26,969 nt of DNA from an uncultured Pedobacter sp. (GCF_946479715.1 NZ_CAMLHF010000057.1:1-26969); one strand, 5' to 3'; positions 9,301-15,424 are shown, numbered from the stretch's first letter. The notes: generated from the sequence alone by a model not told the origin. Numbers and translations: made by a program.

Positions 9301-9457
9301 GCACCCGGATCGAAACACCGATAAGGGTTTCATTCGTTTTTTCATCAGTTACCTGCCCGGTTAAAGTAAATAATGTCCTTTTAACGGGACTGATCTGGGC
9401 AAAGGTACTCAGCATGGAAAATGCGACCATTATGGTCATTAAGTATAATTTTTTCAT
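6365..9457 (-). CDS. SusC/RagA family TonB-linked outer-membrane transporter
   Basis: A 1030-residue TonB-dependent transporter that would import oligosaccharides across the outer membrane with its SusD partner. Residues 1-20 form a signal peptide. About 30-110 form the carboxypeptidase-D-like regulatory domain typical of SusC proteins (LTGQVTDEKTNETLIGVSI, GTATDQNGNFSL, ILVSYMGYQNQ). The plug domain follows, with LQGKIAGLQI, VRIRGASSVNGSSQPLYIVD, and DIESIEVLKDGTASIYGSRA ending in VIIITTKSG. The rest is the 22-stranded barrel, with FSAVMRADGSSRFG and the terminal SFPRTRTYNLSLNFSL ending in an aromatic-rich strand. There is no N-terminal STN domain, so an anti-sigma-factor/ECF link is unlikely; control by the LacI-type regulator nearby fits better. 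It is the first gene of a six-gene operon running to the left edge, and the 290-bp upstream region has two putative operators. Confidence 0.96.
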   Translation of the reverse strand: MKKLYLMTIMVAFSMLSTFAQISPVKRTLFTLTGQVTDEKTNETLIGVSIRVQETDKGTATDQNGNFSLGVTPGAVILVSYMGYQNQTINIGERKSLNIKLAQSEKQLSEVTINVGYGTQKVKEVTGAVGSITARQMDTHALGDVNSSLQGKIAGLQITSNSGEPGAGATVRIRGASSVNGSSQPLYIVDGVPINADTYSGGLVDDASTFSPLADLNPQDIESIEVLKDGTASIYGSRASNGVIIITTKSGKNSNKPEIQFSANGSIANITRKIGVLNAPQFRSAFIDAIYNFTGAQTTKVSVIDSLHPYYSKSNNWQDLMYRSAYQYKADVSIKGASKDNNMNYFVSAGYKDIDPIIINTKFKQTYASAKVYYTVNKIISGNTNFNISTNNYNRILSGLSNQSAIYQALSTMPVYSPYDPITGQLIPLLEGSKPNPIAISELAANKINRWRMFGNQDFKVKILKGLDFKTTLGFDYSNTEETNFTPQTLLPQGQVSSSYLTTGKNYSFINENTLNYRTTLANDHNLTFLLGQSYQKFTDNNVNVIGRGLIDATITSINGTSVVSLYNQNIEEYSLLSYFARANYDYKGKYLFSAVMRADGSSRFGADNRFGYFPSFSAGWRLSEEDWFKKISFISDAKIRGSFGVTGNQSIGNYAWQGSLSTIGTYLGNVAIVSNGVPNASLKWETTEQTNIGLDLSFLRDRIRFTADAYLKKTTGLLFDVAVPGTTGYATVPANFGSLENKGLEFTLSTVNIDREFKWNSTFTFSLNRNKVLSLPGNQDYRPNIYNMARVGETAGVFYGLKALGVYAYDADNVYRRDAAGAVVPYRQGSANGSIYKGGDVIWEDINGDGIINDSDLQVIGDPNPDFTGGFQNEFSYKNFTLSTLITYSFGNDVFNEVKRNLDATPYDQNFTTDQLRRWRKPGDVTDVPRLVKTDPMLNNAISSRFVEDGSFIRVQNLALNYRIPAKVLNKLKINNATVGFSVVNLLTFGSYTGYDPEVSSSTNALAVGVDRGSFPRTRTYNLSLNFSL

Positions 9458-9559
9458 TAGCGGTTTTATTTAGTTGATATCTCAGAGCAGCATAACCTGT
9501 ACTGGTTTCAGCCTCTCCTACTTAAGTGGTTATAAATTACTAAACTAAAGACTATAAAA

Positions 9560-9573
9560 CGTTTACGTACACG
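9560..9573. promoter_or_regulatory. Putative LacI-family operator, site 1 (proximal to SusC)
   Basis: The sequence cgtttacgtacacg differs by one base from the perfect palindrome CGTGTACGTACACG. It shares eight contiguous bases (acgtacac) with site 2 and all but one base with site 3 (cgttaacgtacacg). The central CpG step and 14-bp dyad are typical of LacI-family operators, and a LacI-type gene lies 2.3 kb away. It is about 103 bp upstream of the SusC start codon. Confidence 0.65.
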
Positions 9574-9707
9574 TATAAAAGTCAAAAAAAATTGCTATGG
9601 AACTGGTGTAAAAAATTTCTTCATCTTGTTTTTGGTGGTTAAATAAGAGGCTGAAATCCAATCCGGACAAAGATTACAACTATCTAAATGCTAATATATT
9701 AAATAAA

Positions 9708-9721
9708 CGGGTACGTACACG
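9708..9721. promoter_or_regulatory. Putative LacI-family operator, site 2 (distal to SusC)
   Basis: The sequence cgggtacgtacacg differs by one base from the palindrome CGTGTACGTACACG. Its centre lies 148 bp from the centre of site 1, close to 14 turns of B-DNA, so the two could be bridged by one regulator tetramer on the same face. It lies just after the CBM9-like gene. Confidence 0.6.
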
Positions 9722-9747
9722 AATTTATTTTAAAAAAAACACACTTG

Positions 9748-10407
9748 TCATTTAAAACTACTTATTTCAGCTTGCGCAGGCATAAATTGAATGGTTCCAA
9801 AATGATCCGGGCGATGAAAATCAGGTGTGGACGATACAATCTTATTCCAACATAGAAAGTGAGGATTTGGCAACTCATCACCACATTTATAAAAATTAGC
9901 TTTAGCAGTAATGCCTTCAAAGCTTTGAATTTGATGGAATACGAATACATCTGCGGGTATAATCATCGTCATCTCCCAGTTAAACTCCCCTTCATGAGTA
10001 TCTGATTTTGTCCAGGTACGAATTTTTTGCACTACAGAATTCTGGAATAAAGTTCTTTTAGCTTTTTGATTACCATAAGCCATTTTCCCAACCCCAAGGC
10101 AATTAAACTCAATATTATAATATTGATCAGACTGGTCAAAAGCAATAAAAAACTCTACACAATTATCAAGGTGAACTTCGCTGTTAATTGGTCTTTCTAT
10201 GGATCGGAAATAATCATTGGATATGGTAAATTTTAACAGAATGTGTTGTCCGGTATGTGCAATAGCAAAATCGGCTGTGCAAATTACTGGTATTTGAGGC
10301 CATGAATCATTGGTTAAACGATTTTGGGGATAGTTAGTTAATTTCTCTGATAACTGATCTGGTGAGGTATTGGAATCTTCATTGAGGTAAAAGACGTTTA
10401 ACTTCAT
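9748..10407 (-). CDS. CBM9-like carbohydrate-binding-fold protein, apparently cytoplasmic
   Basis: A 219-residue protein with the pattern of carbohydrate-binding family 9-like/DOMON-type beta-sandwich domains: ADFAIAHTGQHILLKFTISN, then SEVHLDNCVEFFIAFD (in this family an acidic/Asn strand next to the ligand and calcium sites), YYNIEFNCLGVGKMAYG, WEMTMIIPADVF, and a closing ITAKANFYKCGDELPNPHFL with DFHRPDHFGTIQF. Most homologues of this type are exported or fused to exported enzymes; here the N-terminus (MKLNVFYLNEDSNTSPDQ) is polar and shows no signal peptide, so it should be cytoplasmic unless the true start is elsewhere. The gene follows the sugar permease by 36 bp and likely shares its operon and the LacI-type operator upstream. 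Function is not established; possibilities are sensing or handling an imported amino sugar, or a degenerate enzyme accessory domain. Confidence 0.7.
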   Translation of the reverse strand: MKLNVFYLNEDSNTSPDQLSEKLTNYPQNRLTNDSWPQIPVICTADFAIAHTGQHILLKFTISNDYFRSIERPINSEVHLDNCVEFFIAFDQSDQYYNIEFNCLGVGKMAYGNQKAKRTLFQNSVVQKIRTWTKSDTHEGEFNWEMTMIIPADVFVFHQIQSFEGITAKANFYKCGDELPNPHFLCWNKIVSSTPDFHRPDHFGTIQFMPAQAEISSFK

Positions 10408-10443
10408 TTTAAAATTTTATAACAAATAAAAAGGTGATTTCTT

Positions 10444-11730
10444 TTAACTAATCCAGCGCTCGAGTTTGTACCCCTTGTAGGCATAAAATAGCAGGTAGAG
10501 ATAACACGGTAAAAGCACGAAGTAAGCATTTTGCAGACCATAAATATCTGCAAGGTGACCATATAATAGCGGCATAACGGCATTTCCGGAAAGCCCCATA
10601 ATTAGAATTGCGGCACCTATTTTTATAAAACGTCCGAGTCTATCCATAGATAATGGCCATATTCCAGCCCATATCATTGAATTTGCAAAGCCCAATAATA
10701 CGATGAACCATATAGAAATATCTGCCCGATGCCCCAATATAACAACGCTACCATTACAAAAAATGATACATAAAGTAAATACAACCCCCAGGATAATACA
10801 TACACGCAAGGCCAAAATCTGAGAAAGGTATTTTGGAATCAGCGAAATTCCAAGGATATAACCAACAATTGTTGCTGTAAGTGTATAAGAGGGAAATACC
10901 TTTGCTTCTAAAAGAGAAATATTCATAGAATGGGCATAACCAATAATGGTATCAACCGCAATTACCTGTGAACCTACGTGAACAAATATTGCAATTGCGC
11001 CCAGGACAAGGTGGGGAAACTGAAAAATATTGCGTTTCCCTTTATTTGATTCGGCGGTAACCTCATCTTCCTGCTCCGTATTAATTTCAGGTAAAGAAGA
11101 AAAACGCACCAGAAAACCCAGCAATACCAGAATTACACCAACACATGAATAAGGAGCAATAACCCTCCTGATCAGTTCATCAAGAATCGATGCCCGCTCA
11201 ACTGCTGCCATCGACTTTACTTGTTCAAACAGTGCCTTATCGGAAGACTTAAGTATAACCGCAGCAAAAAGTAAGGGGGCAAGAATTCCTGCAAATTTAT
11301 TGCAGATCCCCATAATACTGAACCTCATTGCTGCACTATATTTTGGGCCTAATATGGTTACGTAAGGATTTGCTGCAGTTTGTAAAACTGCCAGGCCTGC
11401 CCCTAGCGTAAAAAGGCCAACTAAAAATAACAGATAATTACGTAATAGTGCCGCTGGTACAAATATAAATGCGCCGATAGCCATCACGAAAAATCCAATC
11501 ATCATACCATTCTTAAAACCAAACTTTTTAAGCAATATGGAAGCAGGAAAAGAGATAAATAAATAAGAAATATAAAAAGCAAAAGCTACAAAATAAGACT
11601 CGAGATTATTGAGCTCACAGCAAATTTTGAAGTATGGGATAAGCATTGCATTTATCCATGTGACAAAACCGAAGACAAAAAAAAGTACCGCAATGATATA
11701 CAAAGATTTAATATAAGTCTTCTGGTCCAT
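10444..11730 (-). CDS. Sugar MFS transporter, FucP/NagP type
   Basis: A proton-coupled inner-membrane permease with twelve predicted membrane segments. The first half has FVFGFVTWINAMLIPYFK and FISFPASILLKKFGFKNG, with GLAVLQTAANPYVTILGP, a set of motifs shared by FucP, GluP and the proposed GlcNAc permease NagP. The second half has a long loop (NTEQEDEVTAESNKGKRN) and HVGSQVIAVDTIIGYAH. The frame can be extended to a GTG at 11760, but that codon lies in the putative regulatory region, so I choose the ATG at 11730 (MDQKTYIKSLYI), which places the first membrane segment close to the N-terminus; the protein is then 428 residues. The genomic setting (hexosaminidase, nagA, nagB, LacI regulator, shared operator) makes GlcNAc the best guess for substrate, but FucP-like porters take several sugars. 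Confidence 0.88.
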   Translation of the reverse strand: MDQKTYIKSLYIIAVLFFVFGFVTWINAMLIPYFKICCELNNLESYFVAFAFYISYLFISFPASILLKKFGFKNGMMIGFFVMAIGAFIFVPAALLRNYLLFLVGLFTLGAGLAVLQTAANPYVTILGPKYSAAMRFSIMGICNKFAGILAPLLFAAVILKSSDKALFEQVKSMAAVERASILDELIRRVIAPYSCVGVILVLLGFLVRFSSLPEINTEQEDEVTAESNKGKRNIFQFPHLVLGAIAIFVHVGSQVIAVDTIIGYAHSMNISLLEAKVFPSYTLTATIVGYILGISLIPKYLSQILALRVCIILGVVFTLCIIFCNGSVVILGHRADISIWFIVLLGFANSMIWAGIWPLSMDRLGRFIKIGAAILIMGLSGNAVMPLLYGHLADIYGLQNAYFVLLPCYLYLLFYAYKGYKLERWIS

Positions 11731-11773
11731 ATGGTTTGTTTTACTTAACGTTAAATACACGAAAAACGACTTA

Positions 11774-11787
11774 CGTTAACGTACACG
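11774..11787. promoter_or_regulatory. Putative LacI-family operator, site 3 (permease operon)
   Basis: The sequence cgttaacgtacacg matches site 1 at 13 of 14 positions. It sits 43 bp upstream of the chosen permease start and six bases downstream of a minus-strand TTTG at 11797-11794, so a bound repressor would cover the promoter spacer as at site 1. A degenerate partner, cgttaaatacacg, follows at 11749-11761, and the short palindrome ttaacgttaa (11745-11754) overlaps it. Confidence 0.65.
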
Positions 11788-11803
11788 AATAAACAAAACA
11801 TTT

Positions 11804-11817
11804 TTTGGAATTCCAAA
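11804..11817. repeat. Perfect 14-bp palindrome
   Basis: TTTGGAATTCCAAA, centred on an EcoRI-type hexamer, lies between the LacI-type gene and the permease promoter region, seven bases upstream of the putative -33 element. It could be a binding site for a second regulator, or chance in AT-rich DNA. I do not see another copy in the window. Confidence 0.35.
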
Positions 11818-11827
11818 TCAGCGTGGT

Positions 11828-11855
11828 GATATTACTTTTTGAAAAAGGTAATATC
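11828..11855 (-). terminator. Long hairpin after the LacI-type gene, possible terminator
   Basis: Read on the minus strand, a stem of 8 bp (gatattac / gtaatatc) continues after a one-base bulge into T5/A5 pairs, giving about 13 potential base pairs with almost no loop. It begins 15 bp after the regulator stop codon. No T-tract follows, so a classical intrinsic terminator is not certain; it may instead protect the mRNA end. Confidence 0.4.
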
Positions 11856-11869
11856 AATGAAATAATGGC

Positions 11870-12931
11870 TTAATTGATGTAGAAGTCGCAGTTCTCGCTT
11901 GTGATGATATCGATCGGCATAAAGTTATTTTTTTCACCCGTTTTAGAATGGACTACAAACTGATATAAAGCCATTAGCCCTTTATACCCCTGCTCTCTGG
12001 GCTTCTGACAGATTAGAAAATCAATGTCACCCTCTTTAAGAAAAGCAAGGTTTTCTTTAGTATAATCAAATCCGATTAAAATTCTACGTTGACCTCCAGT
12101 CTTTGCCAAATATTTGGCGATGGTTGAAACCCTCGAATTGGTTGCGAAAATAGCAGCGATGTTATGGCTTTTTAACACCCCCTCAAGTGAGTTACTTATA
12201 TATGTATAGTCAGTATGCTTAATATCGATTTTTAGGATAACATTTTCAAGTTTATTGTTGCTAAAATAGTTTCTGAATCCCTGCTCTTTGCGCAATAAAT
12301 GATGCTGGTTATCTATTTCATGTGAAATGTTAACGATTAGAATCTCATCTTCCTTTTTAATGAGGTATTTCATGAGGTGGGCAGAAAGGTAACCGCTTTG
12401 ATAAAGATCAGGACCAAAATAACTTAAGCTGTCGTGCCCCTGAATATCTGAATTGATAAATACATAAGGTATTTTTCTGATTTCAAGCTTCTTTACAAAC
12501 TGTTCAGATTCTTCAATAAAACTTGGTGCCAAAAGAACACCCTTTACTAAGGAAAGATCTATCAGTTTGATCTGCTCAAGGAAGGAGTTTTTATCATTAA
12601 CATCATATAAATATTTCTGCAAGGTAATGCCATAAGGACTGATCTCTGCCCCCGCCTGGTCTATACCGAGAAGTGGTGCCTCCCAATAATTGGTTTCTTG
12701 TGAAATTGTTGGGATCAGAACAGCAAAAATAACCTGTTTTTTGGACGCCAGCCTTCGTGCGAAAATATTAGGCTGGTAATTGAGCTCTTTAATAATTGCG
12801 TTAATCTTATCCTTAGTATTTTTTGATACTCCTTTACGATCATGGATCACGCGGTCTACTGTTCCAATTGAAACATTTGCCCTTCTTGCGATTTCCTTTA
12901 CACCTGTTAATTCAATATCTTTTGCCGACAT
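11870..12931 (-). CDS. LacI/GalR-family transcriptional regulator
   Basis: A 353-residue DNA-binding regulator. Residues 10-60 form the LacI helix-turn-helix and hinge region: GVKEIARRANVSIGTVDRVI, GVSKNTKDKINAIIKELNYQ, then PNIFARRLASKK. From about 65 onward is a periplasmic-binding-protein-like sensor domain: VIFAVLIPT, EAPLLGIDQAG, SYFGPDLYQSGYLSAHLM, AAIFATNSRVSTIAKYL and LIGFDYTKENLAFLKEGDI, ending in FLICQKPREQGYKGLMALY. The specificity helix reads SIGTVDRV rather than the common SxxTVSRV; the Asp is seen in Bacteroidota relatives of this subgroup. It is probably a separate transcript just upstream of the permease and CBM9-like genes. The three shared 14-bp palindromes upstream of the permease and SusC operons are the best candidate targets, and an amino sugar or its phosphate the likely effector (inference). 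No such palindrome is seen before its own gene. Confidence 0.9.
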   Translation of the reverse strand: MSAKDIELTGVKEIARRANVSIGTVDRVIHDRKGVSKNTKDKINAIIKELNYQPNIFARRLASKKQVIFAVLIPTISQETNYWEAPLLGIDQAGAEISPYGITLQKYLYDVNDKNSFLEQIKLIDLSLVKGVLLAPSFIEESEQFVKKLEIRKIPYVFINSDIQGHDSLSYFGPDLYQSGYLSAHLMKYLIKKEDEILIVNISHEIDNQHHLLRKEQGFRNYFSNNKLENVILKIDIKHTDYTYISNSLEGVLKSHNIAAIFATNSRVSTIAKYLAKTGGQRRILIGFDYTKENLAFLKEGDIDFLICQKPREQGYKGLMALYQFVVHSKTGEKNNFMPIDIITSENCDFYIN

Positions 12932-13078
12932 ATGCTTAATAAATTATCTAAAGATAACAGATTCTATTTCCAAAAGTTCAAATTGTCTTGTCGTTCGTGC
13001 CTTGCTAATTCTAGTTCTTATATATTTCACCCCCTTTAACAACCGTAATCTTAGTGTTTGATCTATGTTTAGGCATTC

Positions 13079-13417
13079 TTATAATTTCAGGTACCTAATG
13101 CCTTTCTTGTGGTCCTTATGCATTGGCAGGAAGTCATGAACAATTTCATCAAATGGATCGAAAAATAAGGAGTAGCCTCTATAAAGTGCCTCCCTTTCCT
13201 CTCTGAATTTTTTGTAATTCTTCTACATCCGCTTTATCCTTCAATCTGCCAGTATTGAATTTAGACAACACTCAGATCTTAGCCATAAGTCCACATCTCC
13301 AGTGCTTCTTGCATAGCCATGAAATATCACAGAGTAACCACCAATTACAATAAAATCAACTTTGTTTAATAAAAGTTCTTTTAATAATTCCTGGTGTTTT
13401 TCTATAAACAGATTCAT
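13079..13417 (-). pseudogene. Remnant of a nucleotidyltransferase gene, internally deleted and frameshifted
   Basis: The ATG at 13417 overlaps the stop codon of the small upstream ORF (ATGA), a normal coupled arrangement. The first 47 codons read as the start of a Bacteroidota nucleotidyltransferase: MNLFIEKHQELLKELLL, then VDFIVIGGYSVIFHGYARST and GDVDLWL, i.e. the GG motif followed by the DxD metal-binding motif of the pol-beta fold. The frame then stops at codon 59. In another frame the text TGRLKDKADVEELQKIQ follows, which looks like the C-terminal tail of the same family, so roughly the middle half is missing. A third open frame (13222-13079) reads sensibly (ALYRGYSLFFDPFDEIVHDF, then LPMHKDHKKGIRYLKL) but I do not recognise it. 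The whole stretch is best read as decayed coding DNA, with two or more remnants joined. Confidence 0.65.
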
Positions 13418-13608
13418 CCAGCGGCGATTATTCTGATTCTGCGTGTAGCAGTTCTGTTTTTTAGGTCCTCTCTACTAACATGATACACCCGTAAAATAAG
13501 TTCGACAGTCTGCCTCAAACGGTCAACAGGTGATTGTTTAATAATATCCTGTATCTCCTTTTCCTTCGCAGCTTCAAAAGAATTGAAAACATGTATCTTA
13601 TTTTTCAT
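13414..13608 (-). CDS. Small protein paired with the (broken) nucleotidyltransferase
   Basis: A 64-residue cytoplasmic protein: MKNKIHVFNSFEAAKEKEIQ, a helical and charged body (VDRLRQTVELILRVYHV), and a basic tail (RTATRRIRIIAAG). Small proteins of this kind (opening M-K/N-K-I with a short FxSFE-like segment) commonly precede nucleotidyltransferase genes in Bacteroidota, and here the stop overlaps the start of such a gene by four bases. The pair resembles a two-component module, possibly of toxin-antitoxin type, but I know of no firm function. Since the partner is broken, this gene is either free-standing or on its way to loss. Confidence 0.55.
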   Translation of the reverse strand: MKNKIHVFNSFEAAKEKEIQDIIKQSPVDRLRQTVELILRVYHVSREDLKNRTATRRIRIIAAG

Positions 13609-13844
13609 TTTATTCGGTGATCAGTTACCCTACAAATGTAAATATATCTTTCCAAACCTGAAACACACATATCTTATTCGCTTAAAAGTGCTTGATCCAA
13701 GCATTTAATCTAGAAATCCAATAAATAAGGATTTAAACTTATTGCCGTTCGTTTGAATCTTTACTTTCATTATTATTGTAATACTTTATAAATACATACA
13801 ATAATCCAGATGTGGGAGGTAGACAAACATTATAGTAAGAAACC

Positions 13845-14546
13845 ATGAATAGAAAGTATCTGATTATTCTTGTCCTTTGGCTAATCTCAGGAAGTACATC
13901 CTTAAACGCTCAGGATTCCGTATCAGTGTGGAAAATCGAATACCAATACCTGTATAAATCATCAGATACACTCATTAAGCAAGATGCAAAATTTGCCAAC
14001 ATAGCAACATATGGACGGGCAACACTATATTACACAGATTCAGCCTACCGCGTTCAGTACGCAGCAGATCACTGGGAAATTGGCGACTTCAGCGCACCTC
14101 GCCGCTATAGCATATATGGCAACCTGGCCAGAGAAGGTCTTTCAGCCGCACAACAAATGCCAGAAGTTTACGAACTTTCGAATGATGATTTTCCAATCAT
14201 CTTATGGGCTAACGATTATAAGATGCTAAAAACTGAAGGAAATTTTGAGCTCATGGGAATGGCATGTAATAAATTTGTTTTTCACCCTCAAAAAAAACTT
14301 GTTGATGCTGTATATGAGGTATATGTATCTGATAATGTACCCAAAATTCCCTGGTACCCTTATACATTCATGGATCAGGTGCCCCGTGGCTTTTTGGGTT
14401 TATATAAAAAAAATGCAGCCAACACCTTATTTGAAGGCATAGAAGCAAAGGAGATCAAGCAGATAAATGTCCCGGTCGATTTTTTCAAAGTTCCCCCAAC
14501 TATGAAAATCCAGCGGATGATTGCTCCACCTAAACTGAATCGTTAA
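13845..14546 (+). CDS. Secreted protein of unknown function, weakly GLPGLI-like
   Basis: A 233-residue exported protein and the only convincing plus-strand gene. Residues 1-22 are a signal peptide (hydrophobic core then SLNAQ). The mature part opens with SVWKIEYQYLYKSSDTLIKQ and continues as short beta strands (ATLYYTDSAYRVQYAADHW), a loop with RRYSIYGN, and a second half with GMACNKFVF, VDAVYEVYVSDNVPKIPWYP, and RGFLGLYKK. The alternation of an exported leader, a mid-protein GxxCxK segment and a Trp/Pro-rich turn followed by a GLxG-like segment recalls the GLPGLI family of Bacteroidota, but the signature motif itself is not intact, so I leave it as unknown. It lies alone in a decayed region, with about 236 bp of non-coding DNA before it. 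No strong promoter of the TTTG/TAnnTTTG type was found there. Confidence 0.7.
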   Translation: MNRKYLIILVLWLISGSTSLNAQDSVSVWKIEYQYLYKSSDTLIKQDAKFANIATYGRATLYYTDSAYRVQYAADHWEIGDFSAPRRYSIYGNLAREGLSAAQQMPEVYELSNDDFPIILWANDYKMLKTEGNFELMGMACNKFVFHPQKKLVDAVYEVYVSDNVPKIPWYPYTFMDQVPRGFLGLYKKNAANTLFEGIEAKEIKQINVPVDFFKVPPTMKIQRMIAPPKLNR

Positions 14547-14769
14547 TGCGCTGCTATATATTCAGAAAATAAAAGAAATAGTCCGTGAGGATGTCGAAGA
14601 CAGATACAGTGGCTTATTTTGAGCAATGGCTTACAGTTCACAAGCATCAATGCCGAATCATTTTTTATGGGGTTGAAAGTTTGTTGCCCATTACCCAATG
14701 CAGCAGGGTTTACGAGCACATAGTATTCATCAATCAAATCAATTTATTTTCATTTTTTAAACCAGCTTG
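14543..14769 (-). pseudogene. Fragment of a RibD-C/dihydrofolate-reductase-like gene
   Basis: On the minus strand the text LIDEYYVLVNPAALGNGQQTF matches the conserved C-terminal segment of RibD-C-type reductases (pattern LIDEYxLxVxPVxLGxGxxxF), followed by about 40 residues of weaker similarity ending near 14543. Immediately before it an in-frame stop interrupts; upstream of a short A/T-rich insertion the codons for QAGL appear (14769-14758), as expected in intact relatives (QAGLIDEY). No N-terminal half (cofactor-binding part) is seen up to 14871. The only start-like codon is TTG at 14737. I read it as a truncated, interrupted remnant. The plus-strand ORF over the same bases (14585-14770) has no recognisable features. 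Confidence 0.5.
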
Positions 14770-14871
14770 AGGAAAGATCAAAGTGCAAAAGGGAGGAATA
14801 CCTTACGGTGCGTCACATAAATCATCATTAGCGCTATATGTGGAAAAGATTCTATTCTGCCATGCCTCAAT

Positions 14872-15390
14872 TTAAAAACCAGTGATCTCGAGGGCCTTCT
14901 TGCTGAATTTTAGATAAGTAACAATAACTTTTGAACCAATTTTGTAACGATTATAATCTTCCAGATCAACCTCAATCCTGATTTTCTCATTATCAGCCGG
15001 CCCTAAAAAAGTCAGATACTCTGCATGTTCAGTTTTATCACGGTGAACCACCATACTCGTTAATCTATTTTTCCCATTTAATTTATCCTTCCTCCAATTA
15101 TACCGGCTATACTGAACGCAAAGCCAGGCAATCAAATAACAAAAACAAAAAAAAGATAACCCCACACACAAAAAAGCGAAATAATCCTCATAGTCCAGCT
15201 CCTCCAAAGTTTCCTTTTTTACACTAAAAACAGCAATTACTCCCATAAGAACCATACTAACAGCAATGATAACTGCAATCATTTTTATCATTACTTTATG
15301 GGCCCTATCCATTTCCATTATTTCCTCTTCCCTAAAAGGAATATTTTGCTGTAACTGTATTTGCAGCTTGTCAATTTGAAGATCTTCCAT
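14872..15390 (-). CDS. Small two-TM membrane protein, unknown
   Basis: A 172-residue protein with a charged, partly coiled N-terminus (LQIDKLQIQLQQNIPFREEE), two membrane segments (about residues 33-55, MIKMIAVIIAVSMVLMGVIA, and 69-92, FAFLCVGLSFFCFCYLIAWL), and a soluble C-terminal region of about 75 residues. That C-terminal part alternates short strands (LTSMVVHRD, AEYLTFLG, IRIEVDLEDYNRYKIGSKVI, VTYLKFSKKALEI) and looks like a small beta-barrel of the kind found in DUF3592-like proteins. It lies 34 bp after the secreted HlyD-domain-like gene and is probably co-transcribed with it. I do not recognise a function; with two adjacent TM helices and a soluble beta domain it could be a scaffold for its neighbour. 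Confidence 0.65.
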   Translation of the reverse strand: MEDLQIDKLQIQLQQNIPFREEEIMEMDRAHKVMIKMIAVIIAVSMVLMGVIAVFSVKKETLEELDYEDYFAFLCVGLSFFCFCYLIAWLCVQYSRYNWRKDKLNGKNRLTSMVVHRDKTEHAEYLTFLGPADNEKIRIEVDLEDYNRYKIGSKVIVTYLKFSKKALEITGF

Positions 15391-15424
15391 TTATTCCTTA
15401 AATCATTAACATATTAAACAATTG

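Larger units (their letters stand above)
9458..9747 (-). promoter_or_regulatory. Upstream control region of the SusC operon
   Basis: A 290-bp non-coding stretch between the CBM9-like gene and the SusC gene. It contains two 14-bp near-palindromes (9560-9573 and 9708-9721), annotated separately. On the minus strand a TTTG (-33-like) at 9586-9583 lies nine bases upstream of the proximal palindrome, so the palindrome would fall inside the promoter spacer; I do not see a clean TAnnTTTG -7 box after it. The leader from there to the SusC start is about 100 bases. No open reading frame of note is present. Confidence 0.55.

Noticed and set aside
13609..13844. Promoter for the plus-strand secreted-protein gene
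   Set aside because: The best candidate (TTTG near 13753 with a TATTATTG-like box) has a spacing of about 15 bases and a mismatch; not strong enough to list.
14585..14770. Plus-strand 61-codon frame after the secreted-protein gene
   Set aside because: No recognisable motif; the minus strand over the same bases carries a RibD-C-like signature, which explains the open frame better.
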